From contig NZ_AEJF01000251.1 in the NCBI RefSeq assembly GCF_001028175.1, positions 1-64,000 of the forward strand: 64,000 bases of DNA, in the 5' to 3' direction. Both the position numbers and the translations under genes were made by a program. Shown piece after piece: positions 52,401-61,459 of this stretch (positions are counted from its first letter, which is position 1; each line of letters starts with the position of its first letter). The notes under the pieces are model-generated. The model saw nothing but the letters and a program-made list of their open reading frames with translations. It did not search any database and was not told the DNA's origin. The stretch comes from Caballeronia mineralivorans PML1(12) (GTDB lineage: Bacteria > Pseudomonadota > Gammaproteobacteria > Burkholderiales > Burkholderiaceae).

Positions 52401-52912
52401 GCGCGGACATTGCTATCCGGATGCTCGGTCTTTATCACATGAAACGCCCCCCAAGGCGGTGAGCGCAGCTGAAACGAGAAAGAGGTTGTGATTACAGCTG
52501 GTTTGTCCCGGGTCCCGGCGAGAGAAGCATTTGTCTCGTCGGCGACCGGAAGCGATTTTTAGTGCCGCGGCGAGTCGCGGTCCCATCGTGCCAGGAAGGC
52601 CGTGGATCATTGAAACAACGATGAACGCACGTTTAATCGAGCCACGCGCAGGTCCGGACTGAGCCTGACCAGAACACGACGAATACCGCAACAAAGCCCG
52701 AGGGGAATCCATGGTCGGGGTATCAGGCGTTCTGCTTATCTTCATTTCGGGAAGAGCGGCTCCAACGAGCCTTGATATTGCAATGACTTGAAGTGCTGCA
52801 TTGAACTCGTCCCGTCCATAACCGGGCAACCGTGACCAGGCTCAGCGTTGGTACGGAAAGCTCAGGTGTGGTCGAGACGACCGCGAAATTTTTCTGACTT
52901 GCACGGTGTGCC
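52401..52912. other. Intergenic region before the third cueR-like gene
   Basis: About 510 bases with no gene supported and no MerR-type promoter found. Frames on both strands are without ribosome sites or family resemblance. Confidence 0.3.
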
Positions 52913-53368
52913 ATGAATATAGGACAGGCAGCAAACGCCTCTGGTGTCTCGACAAAAATGATCCGCTACTACGAAAGTATCGGTCTGATACAGGTCGCTG
53001 GACGCAAGGAGGGCGGGTACCGGATTTATGGTCCGAATGACGTTCGTCTATTGCGGTTCATCCACCAGGCACGCGCACTGAGATTTTCCATCGAACAGAT
53101 CCGCATCCTTCTTGCCATCTGGCAGGATCCACAGCACGCGGGCTCTGGGGTCATGGCGATCGTAGAGGAGCATATCGCCGCACTTGACACCCAGATTGAC
53201 GAACTCGCCGAAACGCGGGATAAGCTTCTGCATCTCGTGGATCGTTGCACGGGCAATCAACGATCATCGTGCCTCATCCTAGAGGAAATCAGTCGGGGAG
53301 ACGTACAGACAACGGAGAGCCAGACGCCCCGGGAGTCCGGGAAAGCCGCGTCGCAGTCCATTGACTGA
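52913..53368 (+). CDS. cueR: CueR-like MerR-family copper regulator (copy 3)
   Basis: 151 residues. MNIGQAANASGVSTKMIRYY, then a metal loop RCTGNQRSSC (C-x7-C). No clear ribosome site precedes the ATG. The third CueR-like regulator in the island, at its right end, about 1.5 kb after the cus operon. Confidence 0.9.
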   Translation: MNIGQAANASGVSTKMIRYYESIGLIQVAGRKEGGYRIYGPNDVRLLRFIHQARALRFSIEQIRILLAIWQDPQHAGSGVMAIVEEHIAALDTQIDELAETRDKLLHLVDRCTGNQRSSCLILEEISRGDVQTTESQTPRESGKAASQSID

Positions 53369-53929
53369 CGGGTACAGGTGGGCCTGCCGGTGTATTGAAC
53401 GTTCCTCAAAACCAGGATCGTGAGGTGGGCGATCAGGTCACTGCCGTGCCTCCTGATCGCCTGACTGCCTTTGGCAGGTGCCACTACCAGAACACCGCTT
53501 CGCTTCGACGGGCCATGCACAGCATCTTCGTCGCGCACATTCCGCACGATCCAGTGGTACCCGGTGCCCTTGCGAAACATGTCGACGGCCCGCTCGCGAT
53601 GCGGCCCTATCCCTTCAGCCGCGACAGCACCCGCATGATCATACGTTGCCGACACGCCCGCGCGTAGCGCCCTGGCGATTCCCGATGTGACGTGCCCGCC
53701 TGACATGGCAATGTCATCTCCCATCTTCGCGCCGCGAGACCGATAGACACCTGTTTGTGTGCGAAGGAACCCGCTATTGCCTATGCTGTCGATTGTCGCG
53801 ACAAACAGCACAGAGTCCCGGGCGGGCGCGGCTGTGCGATGCAGGTTTTGGACTGTACCCTCATCACGGAAATTCTCGTTCCGGAAGGGTTACCGCTCTG
53901 GATACGTCCTCTTCCGGAAAGGCGTCAAC
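53369..53929. other. Region between the copper island and the next island, no confident gene
   Basis: 560 bases. A 184-codon minus-strand frame (53257-53811) and a 90-codon plus-strand frame (53395-53667) are open, but the first runs antisense into the cueR gene, neither has a ribosome site, and neither resembles a family. Confidence 0.3.
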
Positions 53930-54436
53930 TTAATGCGCCTTCGCGTCGGATGCCGGATGAGCCATAGCCGTCGTGTCGTGTTTCTTCATCTTGTCGTTCT
54001 GCTTGCCCATGGAATCATGGGACATCGAATTTTTAGACATCGTGTCGTGTGACATCGGATTGTGCCGATGGCGCTCCAGCCCTCGACGCAGATATGTCGT
54101 GTGATCTGCTCCGCATGCGGCAACCCGAGCGGACTTCCCAATTGTCGCGCACCAATCGTCGTAATATTTAAGCTGCTCTGCGATAGGCAATGCAAGCGAT
54201 TCTACTGGCGGAACCCGCCGATCTTCCGGGACACGCTCGATAGATTTCCGAAGATGCGTAGCTAGTCGATCCTGAAGTGCCGCTGCATATTGAATCGGAA
54301 GCGCCACCAATCGCAATGCCTTAACAAGGTCAAGGCCGAACTTTCCCGTCTCCTTCAACGCTGGCGATAGCGTATCCTCGTAAGCTGCCTTGAGGACTTC
54401 AGGCGGAATGGTTTTTATCAAGTCTAGATCATCCAT
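53930..54436 (-). CDS. Chimera: DUF4393-like N-terminus joined to a MXKDX-repeat tail
   Basis: 168 residues. Residues 1 to about 100 (PPEVLKAAYEDTLSPALKET, VALPIQYAAALQDRL, PPVESLALPIAEQLKYYDD) match the start of DUF4393 proteins, which normally run beyond 220. After about residue 118 the sequence becomes NPMSHDTMSKNSMSHDSMGK and a His/Lys/Asp tail, the pattern of the unrelated pentapeptide MXKDX-repeat periplasmic proteins. The two halves should not belong together; the junction near 54070-54090 marks one end of the island by recombination. Confidence 0.65.
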   Translation of the reverse strand: MDDLDLIKTIPPEVLKAAYEDTLSPALKETGKFGLDLVKALRLVALPIQYAAALQDRLATHLRKSIERVPEDRRVPPVESLALPIAEQLKYYDDWCATIGKSARVAACGADHTTYLRRGLERHRHNPMSHDTMSKNSMSHDSMGKQNDKMKKHDTTAMAHPASDAKAH

Positions 54437-54474
54437 CTGTGTGTCCCTGTTGTTGGTTCCCGTGTTTTCCGTTC

Positions 54475-54729
54475 TTAATCCATTAAGCGGTCATGCCAAC
54501 CGGCCAGATGCCACTCGGGAAACCGTCTGCGCATTTCTTCGAATGCTCCGTTGACGACTTCGCCGGTCGGACCTGCAGATTCATCGAGCAATACCAGACT
54601 GATTTGATCACGCGGACGCAGCGTTTCCCATGTCACGCTATCGATCAGCTCACCATCAGCACGGCGGACGTTGCGAAGTTCCAAATCTGCTGACGGCGGT
54701 ATCCAAACTTTACCTTGCCATTGATGCAT
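54475..54729 (-). CDS. Hypothetical protein (84 aa)
   Basis: 84 residues, AGAGGTTCAACG ahead of the ATG. Acidic, soluble; ends RFPEWHLAGWHDRLMD. No family recognised. It lies between the DUF4393 chimera and the Fic/Doc remnant on the same strand. Confidence 0.6.
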   Translation of the reverse strand: MHQWQGKVWIPPSADLELRNVRRADGELIDSVTWETLRPRDQISLVLLDESAGPTGEVVNGAFEEMRRRFPEWHLAGWHDRLMD

Positions 54730-54789
54730 CGTTGAACCTCTTTTCCAGCCCGTCTAACGTCGAGGCGGCGCCTACAACGCACGGAACGG

Positions 54790-55535
54790 TTATGCGTGAG
54801 CCAGCCACCGCAATACCTCTATCAGGTCCCCGATAATCCTTTGTTCCGGCTGAACACCCGCAGAAAGATCGTCGAAGGAAATTCCTGATTGACCGTCTGT
54901 GAAGCCAATTTTCCGAGCAAAAGCACGTGCAGGCATCCCAGCCATGCAGGTTGTTTTCTTGGCAATGCGAACATTCTTCCCTTTCTCAAGCGGGCCGTAA
55001 ACGATCCAGGCATGCTTGTCGGCGCTCTCTTTCACACGACCACCAGCTTGCTTGACCTTATCAAGAAAGTCCCTAACTCGCACTTCACTCACTGCCCGCA
55101 CGATTCTTGAGCAGCGTCTCTCAATCCAGTCCTCAATGCCGGCGACCAATTCCTCCGAACTCAATCTGCGATCACCATCAGGGAGACTTCCACGTGCGAC
55201 GCTGGTGACCAAGTTGAAAAATTCCTGATCTGTTGCGGTGACACGCATATTATTCAGGTCCAGAAAACGGATCATCGAGACGAGCGCTGTACGTTTGTTT
55301 CCATTGTGAAAGGCGTGGTTTTGCACCAGCGAGTGAAAAGAGCAGCAGCCTTTCCATCAACTGTTCGATATTTCTCAGTCGAGCCCAACGCTGTTCGCGG
55401 TCTGTTCGCCGCCGATTCAACTAGACCTTCATCGCGCGGCCCAGACGGAGAAATCGGGTCGCCGTCATTCGCGAAAACGACAACCAGCACATCATGAATG
55501 TAAAGGATGTCGATGGCCGACAGATAATTGATCAT
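54790..55535 (-). pseudogene. Fic/Doc-family protein, frameshifted
   Basis: The first part from ATG 55535 (MINYLSAIDILYIHDVLVVV) runs to GKAAALF, then goes out of frame. In the other frame the protein resumes as HSLVQNHAFHNGNKRTALV, the Fic/Doc active-site motif HxFxxGNKRT. One base is missing near 55330-55340 (CTTTTCACTCG). Downstream, WIVYGPLEKGKNVRIAKKTT is an additional C-terminal region. Fic/Doc enzymes transfer AMP or phosphate to target proteins. Broken unless there is a sequence error or frameshifting. Confidence 0.78.
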
Positions 55536-55603
55536 GTGAGAAGCATCCTTTGCCAACTATCGGTCAACGTGCAAGCCGAAGCTCACACCAGATCCTTTTC
55601 CGT

Positions 55604-56320
55604 TCAATTGAACACACTGCAAAATGGGACAAGGTCCGGGGTGGTGATCGAGGCGCTTCCCTGCACCAATAACGGCATGTCTACACGGCGCATCCGGATA
55701 AAACTTGCCTCATGCTCGGTAGTGGGGAAAAACGCTCCGCCAGGTTCGTTGTGCATAAAGAAGTCGCCAAACTTCGCGTCACAATAATCGCAGTGGTTCA
55801 TGAAGTAGCTGCTCTCAGCCATCTTGCTAAAATCCACTCGATAGTTTGGACAATTTTCCGCGAGGAAGCGCCGCACTCTGCCGTTGACTAACGTTAGATT
55901 TCCGATGAAAGTTCCGGAGTCTGCAATTGACCATGCCACTTGTTCCGCATCCTCGACGTCGTCAGCTTCGTCCTCATCAAGCGAGTGCCTGGCAAGGTAC
56001 CCGCCCTTTGACGCAAGACAAACCACGGATGTAGCGCGGCCGCATTTCCAACAGCGCTGCTGATTCGACGCCAAGAAGAAATAGGGAGCCACATACTCCG
56101 GCATCCACTCTACGAGCGCATTGACGTCGCTTTCATCAGTCGCAAACCAGCCGCCAGGCTCGTCCAACCAAACCGCTCGACCAGCAGCAGCAGCGGCCCC
56201 TTCATTCTTCGAAAGCAGCAGCGGCGTACGCTCGAACGTTAAAGATGCGACGTCGCCTTGTTGTAAGCGCCCGAAGAGGCCCGTCGCAAGCAGCTGAATT
56301 AAATCCGGATTCGTCGCCAT
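55604..56320 (-). CDS. Hypothetical protein with two CxxC pairs
   Basis: 238 residues. RCWKCGRATSVVCL near residue 88 and NHCDYCDAKFGDFFMHNEPG near 173 look like a split zinc ribbon. Otherwise soluble with an acidic DEDEADDVED stretch. No family recognised; no ribosome site visible. Part of the island between Fic and HepT genes. Confidence 0.6.
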   Translation of the reverse strand: MATNPDLIQLLATGLFGRLQQGDVASLTFERTPLLLSKNEGAAAAAGRAVWLDEPGGWFATDESDVNALVEWMPEYVAPYFFLASNQQRCWKCGRATSVVCLASKGGYLARHSLDEDEADDVEDAEQVAWSIADSGTFIGNLTLVNGRVRRFLAENCPNYRVDFSKMAESSYFMNHCDYCDAKFGDFFMHNEPGGAFFPTTEHEASFIRMRRVDMPLLVQGSASITTPDLVPFCSVFN

Positions 56321-56397
56321 TTCGTCATGTCTTTTGATTGAATCTCCATAGTTCTCGTTGATTTCCTTACGCCGGCCCGGCCGGCTTTTGCCTTGAC

Positions 56398-56868
56398 TCA
56401 GACAGCGTCCGCAGCGGCGTCGATCTCTCGGTCCGCACGTTCAATGCTGCTTTGGCTGGGCCGCGCGCCCATTCCACCTCTGATGACAGCCAACCTATGC
56501 TCCAGCACCAGTAACTGCATTGTTTTTGTGCTCATATCGGTTTCAACTTGAAGGCGTTCGTATTCGGTTTGAAGTTCGGCAAACTGATTGGCAAGCTTGG
56601 TGCATTCCTTCTGGTGGGGATCGCATTTAAGCCGGTTGTGAAGTCCGGTTAGTAGTGCCCCTACGACTGCTATCCAGCCGGCGGTCTGAGGTTGGAGCAG
56701 CTCAGCCTTTGTAATGATAGAAAGCCCTGCCACGAGAGACATTACACCGCCAACTCCGACGAGCAAGAAATTCGCTGGCGTTAGCGTCTTAAGCCAGATT
56801 TCATATGCTCGGCGTTCCCGTTTGCATAAAACGATCCTTTCAGCGATTCGAGCGTCTTGAGTGTCCAT
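56398..56868 (-). CDS. Two-helix membrane protein with coiled coil (SLATT-like)
   Basis: 156 residues. Two membrane helices (LLVGVGGVMSLVAGLSII and TAGWIAVVGALLTGLH) followed by a coiled coil (CTKLANQFAELQTEYERL). This plan fits SLATT-type domains found in nucleotide-linked defence systems, but the match is by shape only. It lies next to the HepT remnant. Confidence 0.55.
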   Translation of the reverse strand: MDTQDARIAERIVLCKRERRAYEIWLKTLTPANFLLVGVGGVMSLVAGLSIITKAELLQPQTAGWIAVVGALLTGLHNRLKCDPHQKECTKLANQFAELQTEYERLQVETDMSTKTMQLLVLEHRLAVIRGGMGARPSQSSIERADREIDAAADAV

Positions 56869-56924
56869 TTTGAAACCGTCCTTGTCATCATGCTTGAACC
56901 GTTCGATACCGCTGGTCTTTTCCT

Positions 56925-57348
56925 TTACATACCGAAGTCGGGCGACGAAGGCGTCGCAGCATCCGACTCGGGGCCGTTTTGCTGCTCGATCCGAGTCGCG
57001 AGAAAATATTCAAGCACCGGGAGGTGCGTCTTCACCGTGTCCCAGACAATTTCGAAATCCGTGTCGAAGTAACCATGCGCCATCCGGTTTCGCATGCCAA
57101 TCATCTTGTGCCACGGTACTGCGGGATTGACATTGGCTTTTACAAAATCCGGGTGCTCGTCACGAATCTGCGTAGCCGTTTCACCAATGATGACGATGTT
57201 CATCAGCACGGCCTGCTGGATCATTCAGCTGGCAAAGAATTAATTCAGTTTTGTCGATTCCAGCGAGATACTGCTGCGCAAGACGCGATGCTTCGAGCAT
57301 ATGTTCGAGATAGTCCTGCAGGCGCAACTGACGCTGCTTCGCGTTCAT
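56925..57348 (-). pseudogene. hepT: HepT-like toxin, broken
   Basis: Starts at 57348 (ATGA overlap with mntA): MNAKQRQLRLQDYLEHMLEA and so on to GIDKTEL, where the frame shifts near 57235-57245. A TGA (57227-57225) then replaces the Arg before MIQQAVLMNIVIIGE. After that HepT reads normally, including the RNase motif RNRMAHGY (Rx4HxY). Two lesions near the middle disable it. Confidence 0.82.
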
Positions 57349-57635
57349 ACAGGCACCGCCTCGGCCAACACATCCGCCCGGAATTTCACTGAAATATCGC
57401 GAGGCGTCAGCAGATCGACGCGTACTCCGAGCAGTTCCTGCAACTCGTACTGAATGCCGCCCAGATCGAACAGCGTCGCGCCTGGCAGCGCATCGACCAG
57501 AATGTCAATATCGCTACCGTCTTTGTCCTCACCACGGACGACCGAACCAAAGACTCGCGGATTCGTCGCCATGTTGGCTTCGACAATCCGGCGAATCTCT
57601 GCGCGATGCGCGTCAAGGGCCATAGAAGGTCTCAT
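57345..57635 (-). CDS. mntA: MntA-like nucleotidyltransferase (antitoxin)
   Basis: 96 residues from ATG 57635 (GGGAG upstream); a longer frame to 57653 adds six residues. FGSVVRGEDKDGSDIDILVD is the GSx10DxD motif of minimal nucleotidyltransferases. In HepT-MntA systems it adds AMP to HepT and silences it. The partner HepT gene overlaps its end but is broken, so this is an orphan antitoxin. Confidence 0.88.
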   Translation of the reverse strand: MRPSMALDAHRAEIRRIVEANMATNPRVFGSVVRGEDKDGSDIDILVDALPGATLFDLGGIQYELQELLGVRVDLLTPRDISVKFRADVLAEAVPV

Positions 57636-57682
57636 GGAAATCTCCCAATTCAAGATTCATCATAATAGGCACATGTGCCTAT

Positions 57683-57910
57683 TCAAGCAACTACCTTTTT
57701 GAGCTTTTTCAGGCGCCGCTCCAGCGCCTCGATCGCCCAGTCTGGACAGGGGCGCGCACTGGGCGTCTCCGGCGAAGCGATCCACGAACGCACCGTACGC
57801 GCGGAGCATGGCCGCTGTGTCTGCTCAGCAATCAGGCCCGCGCTCTCGACCTGCGTAACACTGGAATCGGCGAGCAACGCGAGGAATCTTTCTCTGTTGG
57901 TCATAGACAT
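57683..57910 (-). CDS. Small helix-turn-helix-like protein
   Basis: 75 residues from ATG 57910 (a start at 57937 is possible). MTNRERFLALLADSS and RPCSARTVRSWIASPETPSA suggest a helix-turn-helix that recognises DNA, as in small phage or plasmid control proteins. It lies between the integrase and the MntA gene. Confidence 0.55.
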   Translation of the reverse strand: MSMTNRERFLALLADSSVTQVESAGLIAEQTQRPCSARTVRSWIASPETPSARPCPDWAIEALERRLKKLKKVVA

Positions 57911-58081
57911 ACTAATTCTGCGATTGATAGTAGGCACACTTGCCTATCATAGCACCGCTGAAAACCGCGAGGATACCCCTGCTAACGGCGAACTTCGGCG
58001 TTCTCTTGAGCGGCTGATCAGGCTCAGATCACTCGCTTATGTTTTAATGGTTCGGACGAGTCTTTGAGGTGGTGAATTGGT

Positions 58082-58765
58082 TCAAATGACCTCAGAAAAT
58101 GCTCGCGATGCGTCGGCATCCGACACGTCGATATACCGGCTTGCTTGGTCAATATCCTCATGTCCCAACAGGAATTGAACCTGTTCGATGGATGCGCCAT
58201 TTGCTAGCGCCTTGGTAGCGAAGATGCGCCGGCCGCTGTGGCTAGTTCCGTTCGTGCCTGCCGCGCGGTACAAACCCGTGACATATGCCTGTAGCGAGTC
58301 AGCGGCCCAATAGTCGGTCCACTTGCCCTGCGCGTCTTCCCGGCGCTTCAAACTCAGTGCGTAAGGGTAGCCTTTCCGGCTGAGGATGAGCGGTAGATGC
58401 CGATTTAGCCCGTGATATTCGGTGCGACCGAAAGCAGTTCCGATATCGCGCTCGCCACGAAAAGCCACGTATCGGTGCAGGGCAGCGATGAGTTTGGGCG
58501 ACGATGGAAAAATACAACGTTGCCTGCATCCCTTCGTGATCGCGGCACGTAGTGAGATTTCTCGCCGTAGCTCGCCGCTCGAGAAATAGAAGTCTGCAAC
58601 CGTGACTTGCGCTATTTCGGAGATTCGCATAGCGCACGACAAGCCTAGCAACAGGATTACCGCGTCGCGCTCAGGATACCGGCTGGTCGCCTCTGTGACT
58701 CGAAGGAGATGCCGAACTTCGCTCGGCGAAAGCGCGTGGGCGCGTTTTATGGGCTTACGGGACAC
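58082..58765 (-). CDS. Tyrosine recombinase (integrase), catalytic domain only
   Basis: 227 residues. Catalytic residues: Arg in CAMRISEIAQV, the HxxR box in TSHSGRRIFATKAL, and LLGHEDIDQASRYIDV with the nucleophile Tyr. The arm- and core-binding N-terminal domains of large integrases are missing; the protein is nearly only the catalytic domain. It sits at the right end of the island and was probably responsible for it. Confidence 0.87.
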   Translation of the reverse strand: MSRKPIKRAHALSPSEVRHLLRVTEATSRYPERDAVILLLGLSCAMRISEIAQVTVADFYFSSGELRREISLRAAITKGCRQRCIFPSSPKLIAALHRYVAFRGERDIGTAFGRTEYHGLNRHLPLILSRKGYPYALSLKRREDAQGKWTDYWAADSLQAYVTGLYRAAGTNGTSHSGRRIFATKALANGASIEQVQFLLGHEDIDQASRYIDVSDADASRAFSEVI

Positions 58766-58956
58766 ATGCTGGCCTCTGAACGGGTTCGATTTCGATCTTG
58801 TTCAGAGAGAGAAACCAAAAGGCTCTTTTTCAAGCGTAACGCTCCGTCGGCCAAGCGGACCTCGAAAAGTATCGATGGGTAGTCGAACGTACTCATGCTT
58901 GGTTCCATAATTTCCATCGTCTTCGAGTGCACTACGAGCGACTTGCCAAGATCCAT
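58747..58956 (-). CDS. Small protein upstream of the integrase (69 aa)
   Basis: 69 residues with AGGAAGG before the ATG; its end overlaps the integrase start by 19 bp, so translation is probably coupled. A soluble beta-like sequence (YPSILFEVRLADGALRLKKS). Not recognised; possibly a partner or control protein of the recombinase. Confidence 0.6.
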   Translation of the reverse strand: MDLGKSLVVHSKTMEIMEPSMSTFDYPSILFEVRLADGALRLKKSLLVSLSEQDRNRTRSEASMCPVSP

Positions 58957-59131
58957 GAAGCCTTCCTGAAGTTCACCGCTTGCCTCATCTGCTGGAGCAC
59001 CCTTAAGCGATCTATTCAGCCTTTTTGAAACCGCCTCTTAGTTATACCCTAAGGCACAGTACGTATCTTCCGCATTGTGGCGGTCGCGAATCTGGGGAGA
59101 ATGAGGCAGATCGTTTTCCCGGAAAATATCG

Positions 59132-59881
59132 ATGACCTCTCCTGCCGCCGCGCGTGTCGCTGTCATTGCCCTGACCTTCCTGATCGCCGGCATCGTAAAA
59201 GGCGTCACGGGCATGGGCTTGCCGACCGTAGCAATGGGTGTGCTCGGAACGCTCATGCTGCCGGCCCAGGCTGCGTCGCTGCTGATCCTGCCGTCGTTCA
59301 TCACCAACGTCTGGCAGCTTCTTGCAGGCCCGGGTGTGGTCGCGCTTGTCAGGCGCTTCTGGCCGATGATGGCGGGCATCGCGATCGGCACGGTGGCCGC
59401 GGCGTCGTTCATTGCGGGTAGCGGCGGAGTCTGGGCCGTCGCGGGGCTCGGGGCCGCGCTGACGCTCTATGCGGCCTCCGGGTTGCTGTCCTGGCGCTTC
59501 TTCGTGTCGCCACGGCATGAGCGGCGGCTGTCTCCGGTCATCGGCCTCGCGACCGGTCTGGTGACGGGAGGAACAGGCGTTTTTGTCGTGCCCGCGGTTC
59601 CTTATCTTCAGGCGCTTAATCTGAAAAAAGAAGATCTGGTCCAGGCGCTCGGACTATCATTTACCGTATCCACGGTGGCGCTGGCCATCGGGCTCGCACG
59701 AGAAAGCGCATTCGCGATCGACGACATCGCCGGCTCGCTGCTCGCTGTCGTCCCTGCGCTGCTCGGAATGTGGCTCGGTCAACGCATACGTGGCCGCATC
59801 AGCCCGGCGACCTTCCGCCGATGGTTCTTCATCTGCATGCTGGCGCTCGGACTTCAGTTGCTGTTACGGCGTTTTATTTAA
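59132..59881 (+). CDS. TauE/SafE family sulfite/anion exporter
   Basis: 249 residues with about eight helices. GIVKGVTGMGLPTVAMGVLG and the mirrored GLATGLVTGGTGVFVVPAVP are the twin motifs of TauE/SafE permeases. Exports an organic sulfonate, sulfite or similar anion. A single-gene unit. Confidence 0.9.
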   Translation: MTSPAAARVAVIALTFLIAGIVKGVTGMGLPTVAMGVLGTLMLPAQAASLLILPSFITNVWQLLAGPGVVALVRRFWPMMAGIAIGTVAAASFIAGSGGVWAVAGLGAALTLYAASGLLSWRFFVSPRHERRLSPVIGLATGLVTGGTGVFVVPAVPYLQALNLKKEDLVQALGLSFTVSTVALAIGLARESAFAIDDIAGSLLAVVPALLGMWLGQRIRGRISPATFRRWFFICMLALGLQLLLRRFI

Positions 59882-59934
59882 ACGTTGCGCCTGAGGCGTT
59901 CCACCGGTTTCAAACACCCGGGAGATCTACCTCG

Positions 59935-60027
59935 ATGCTCTCTACATTGCTTGAAACACTGGGCGCGCTCGCGGTATTGGCCAGTCTCGCGATCAATATT
60001 CGCGGGCTTTTCGACCGGCGTCGCTAG
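59935..60027 (+). CDS. Tiny membrane protein (30 aa)
   Basis: 30 codons: MLSTLLETLGALAVLAS and then a single hydrophobic helix and RRR end. GGGAGATCTACCTCG precedes the ATG. It lies 54 bp after the TauE gene. Plausible small membrane protein, unproven. Confidence 0.35.
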   Translation: MLSTLLETLGALAVLASLAINIRGLFDRRR

Positions 60028-60100
60028 CCTCGGCGAAGCCCGCCAATAGCGCGAATGCCATGGCGCGCCGGAAGCTACCCGGCGATCAGGCGCCGGCATC

Positions 60101-61447
60101 TTATCCACGCTTTGCAGTCTCGATCAATAATTGCACGAGCGCGTCCGCATCCTGTTCGGTGGTGCGCCACGACGACACGCTGATCCGAAACGCCGGTCGC
60201 CCCTGCCAGATCGTAGGCCCGAACCAGGCCTCGCCGGACGCTTGAACTGCTTCACGAATGGCAACGGTGTGTGCATCGGTTCGTGCGCGAACCAGGACCT
60301 GGTTCAGCACGACACGGTTAAGGATCTCGAATCCCGCCTGCTGCAGACCCTCTGCGATGCGACGCGCCAGCGCACAGTGCTGATCTACCAGGGAAGCCAC
60401 GCCTTCACGTCCTAACGTCCGCAACGCGGCCCAAACCGGTATGCCGCGAGCCCTTCGCGAAAACTCCAGCGTCAGGTTTTTCTGAGCGTCTCTCGCCCCG
60501 CTCAAATAAACCGCATCGCTGTTCATTGCGGCGGCTAACGCTTCACTGTCGCGGCAGATTGCCATGGCGCAGTCATAGGGCGTGTTCAGCCATTTGTGCG
60601 CGTCGGTGGTCCAGCTATCGGCCGCCTCGATTCCCTGTGTCAATTCCGCATGCGAGGAAGCGCGTGCCCACATGCCGAACGCGGCATCCACGTGTACCCA
60701 CGCGCCGGCAGCTTTGGCTCGAGGAATGAGCGTATCGAAACGATCGAATTCGCCCGTGTTGACCTCGCCCGCCTGCAGACAAAGGATGGTCATGTCGTCC
60801 AGCGGGGGCAAGCGTTCCGGGTCCACCTGAGCATGGTGGTTCACCGGCGCGACGATGATCTTGCTCATGCCAAAACCAAGCAAGCGAAGCGCCTTCTTCA
60901 CGGTGATATGCGCAAGCTCGGAAACAACGACCTTGACCTCGGGTGAGCCTGCCAGTCCATCGTTGTCGAAATCCCAGCCCTGGCGGGCGAGCAGCACGCG
61001 ACGCGCAGCGGCAAGGCAGCTCAGCGTGCACGCCGTCGCGCTGGTTCCGAACCCCACGGCACTCTCGCGAGGCAGGTCCAGCGCTTCGAGCACCCAGCCA
61101 GCCGCTACCCGTTCGAGCGTGGCCGCGACGGGTGAATTGTCGAACGACGATGCGCATTGGTCCCATGCCAGCATCAGGCGTTCCGCTGCGGCAGCGGCCG
61201 GCAACGCCGCGCCCACCACAAAGCCGAAGTAGCGAGGCCCGTTCGACACCACCGTGGCAGGCGAACCTGTATCGTCTAATAACCGTAGCACATCTTGCGC
61301 AGCATATCCGCGTGTGGGCAGCGGTTCGTTGAACGCAGCAAGTGCCTGCAACGCGGCTGCGTCGGGGAACACTCGCCGCCCCGGGATGGACTCGGTGTAG
61401 CGCCGGGCCCGGTCATCGGCTTCGGTGAGCAGGGTAATCTCGTTCAT
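60101..61447 (-). CDS. PLP-dependent group II decarboxylase
   Basis: 448 residues. DSWTTDAHKWLNTPYDC holds the PLP-binding lysine; GFGTSATACTLSCLAAAR, VNTGEFDRFD and HVDAAFGMWA are the cofactor and aspartate regions. Related to aromatic-amino-acid, glutamate and tyrosine decarboxylases and aspartate decarboxylases; the substrate cannot be named. It starts 13 bp after the MFS exporter stop, on the same strand, so the exporter may handle its product. Confidence 0.88.
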   Translation of the reverse strand: MNEITLLTEADDRARRYTESIPGRRVFPDAAALQALAAFNEPLPTRGYAAQDVLRLLDDTGSPATVVSNGPRYFGFVVGAALPAAAAAERLMLAWDQCASSFDNSPVAATLERVAAGWVLEALDLPRESAVGFGTSATACTLSCLAAARRVLLARQGWDFDNDGLAGSPEVKVVVSELAHITVKKALRLLGFGMSKIIVAPVNHHAQVDPERLPPLDDMTILCLQAGEVNTGEFDRFDTLIPRAKAAGAWVHVDAAFGMWARASSHAELTQGIEAADSWTTDAHKWLNTPYDCAMAICRDSEALAAAMNSDAVYLSGARDAQKNLTLEFSRRARGIPVWAALRTLGREGVASLVDQHCALARRIAEGLQQAGFEILNRVVLNQVLVRARTDAHTVAIREAVQASGEAWFGPTIWQGRPAFRISVSSWRTTEQDADALVQLLIETAKRG

Positions 61448-61459
61448 GGACTTTTCCGA

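Noticed and set aside
53257..53811. 184-codon minus-strand frame
   Set aside because: Overlaps the end of the third cueR gene in antisense, no ribosome site, no family.
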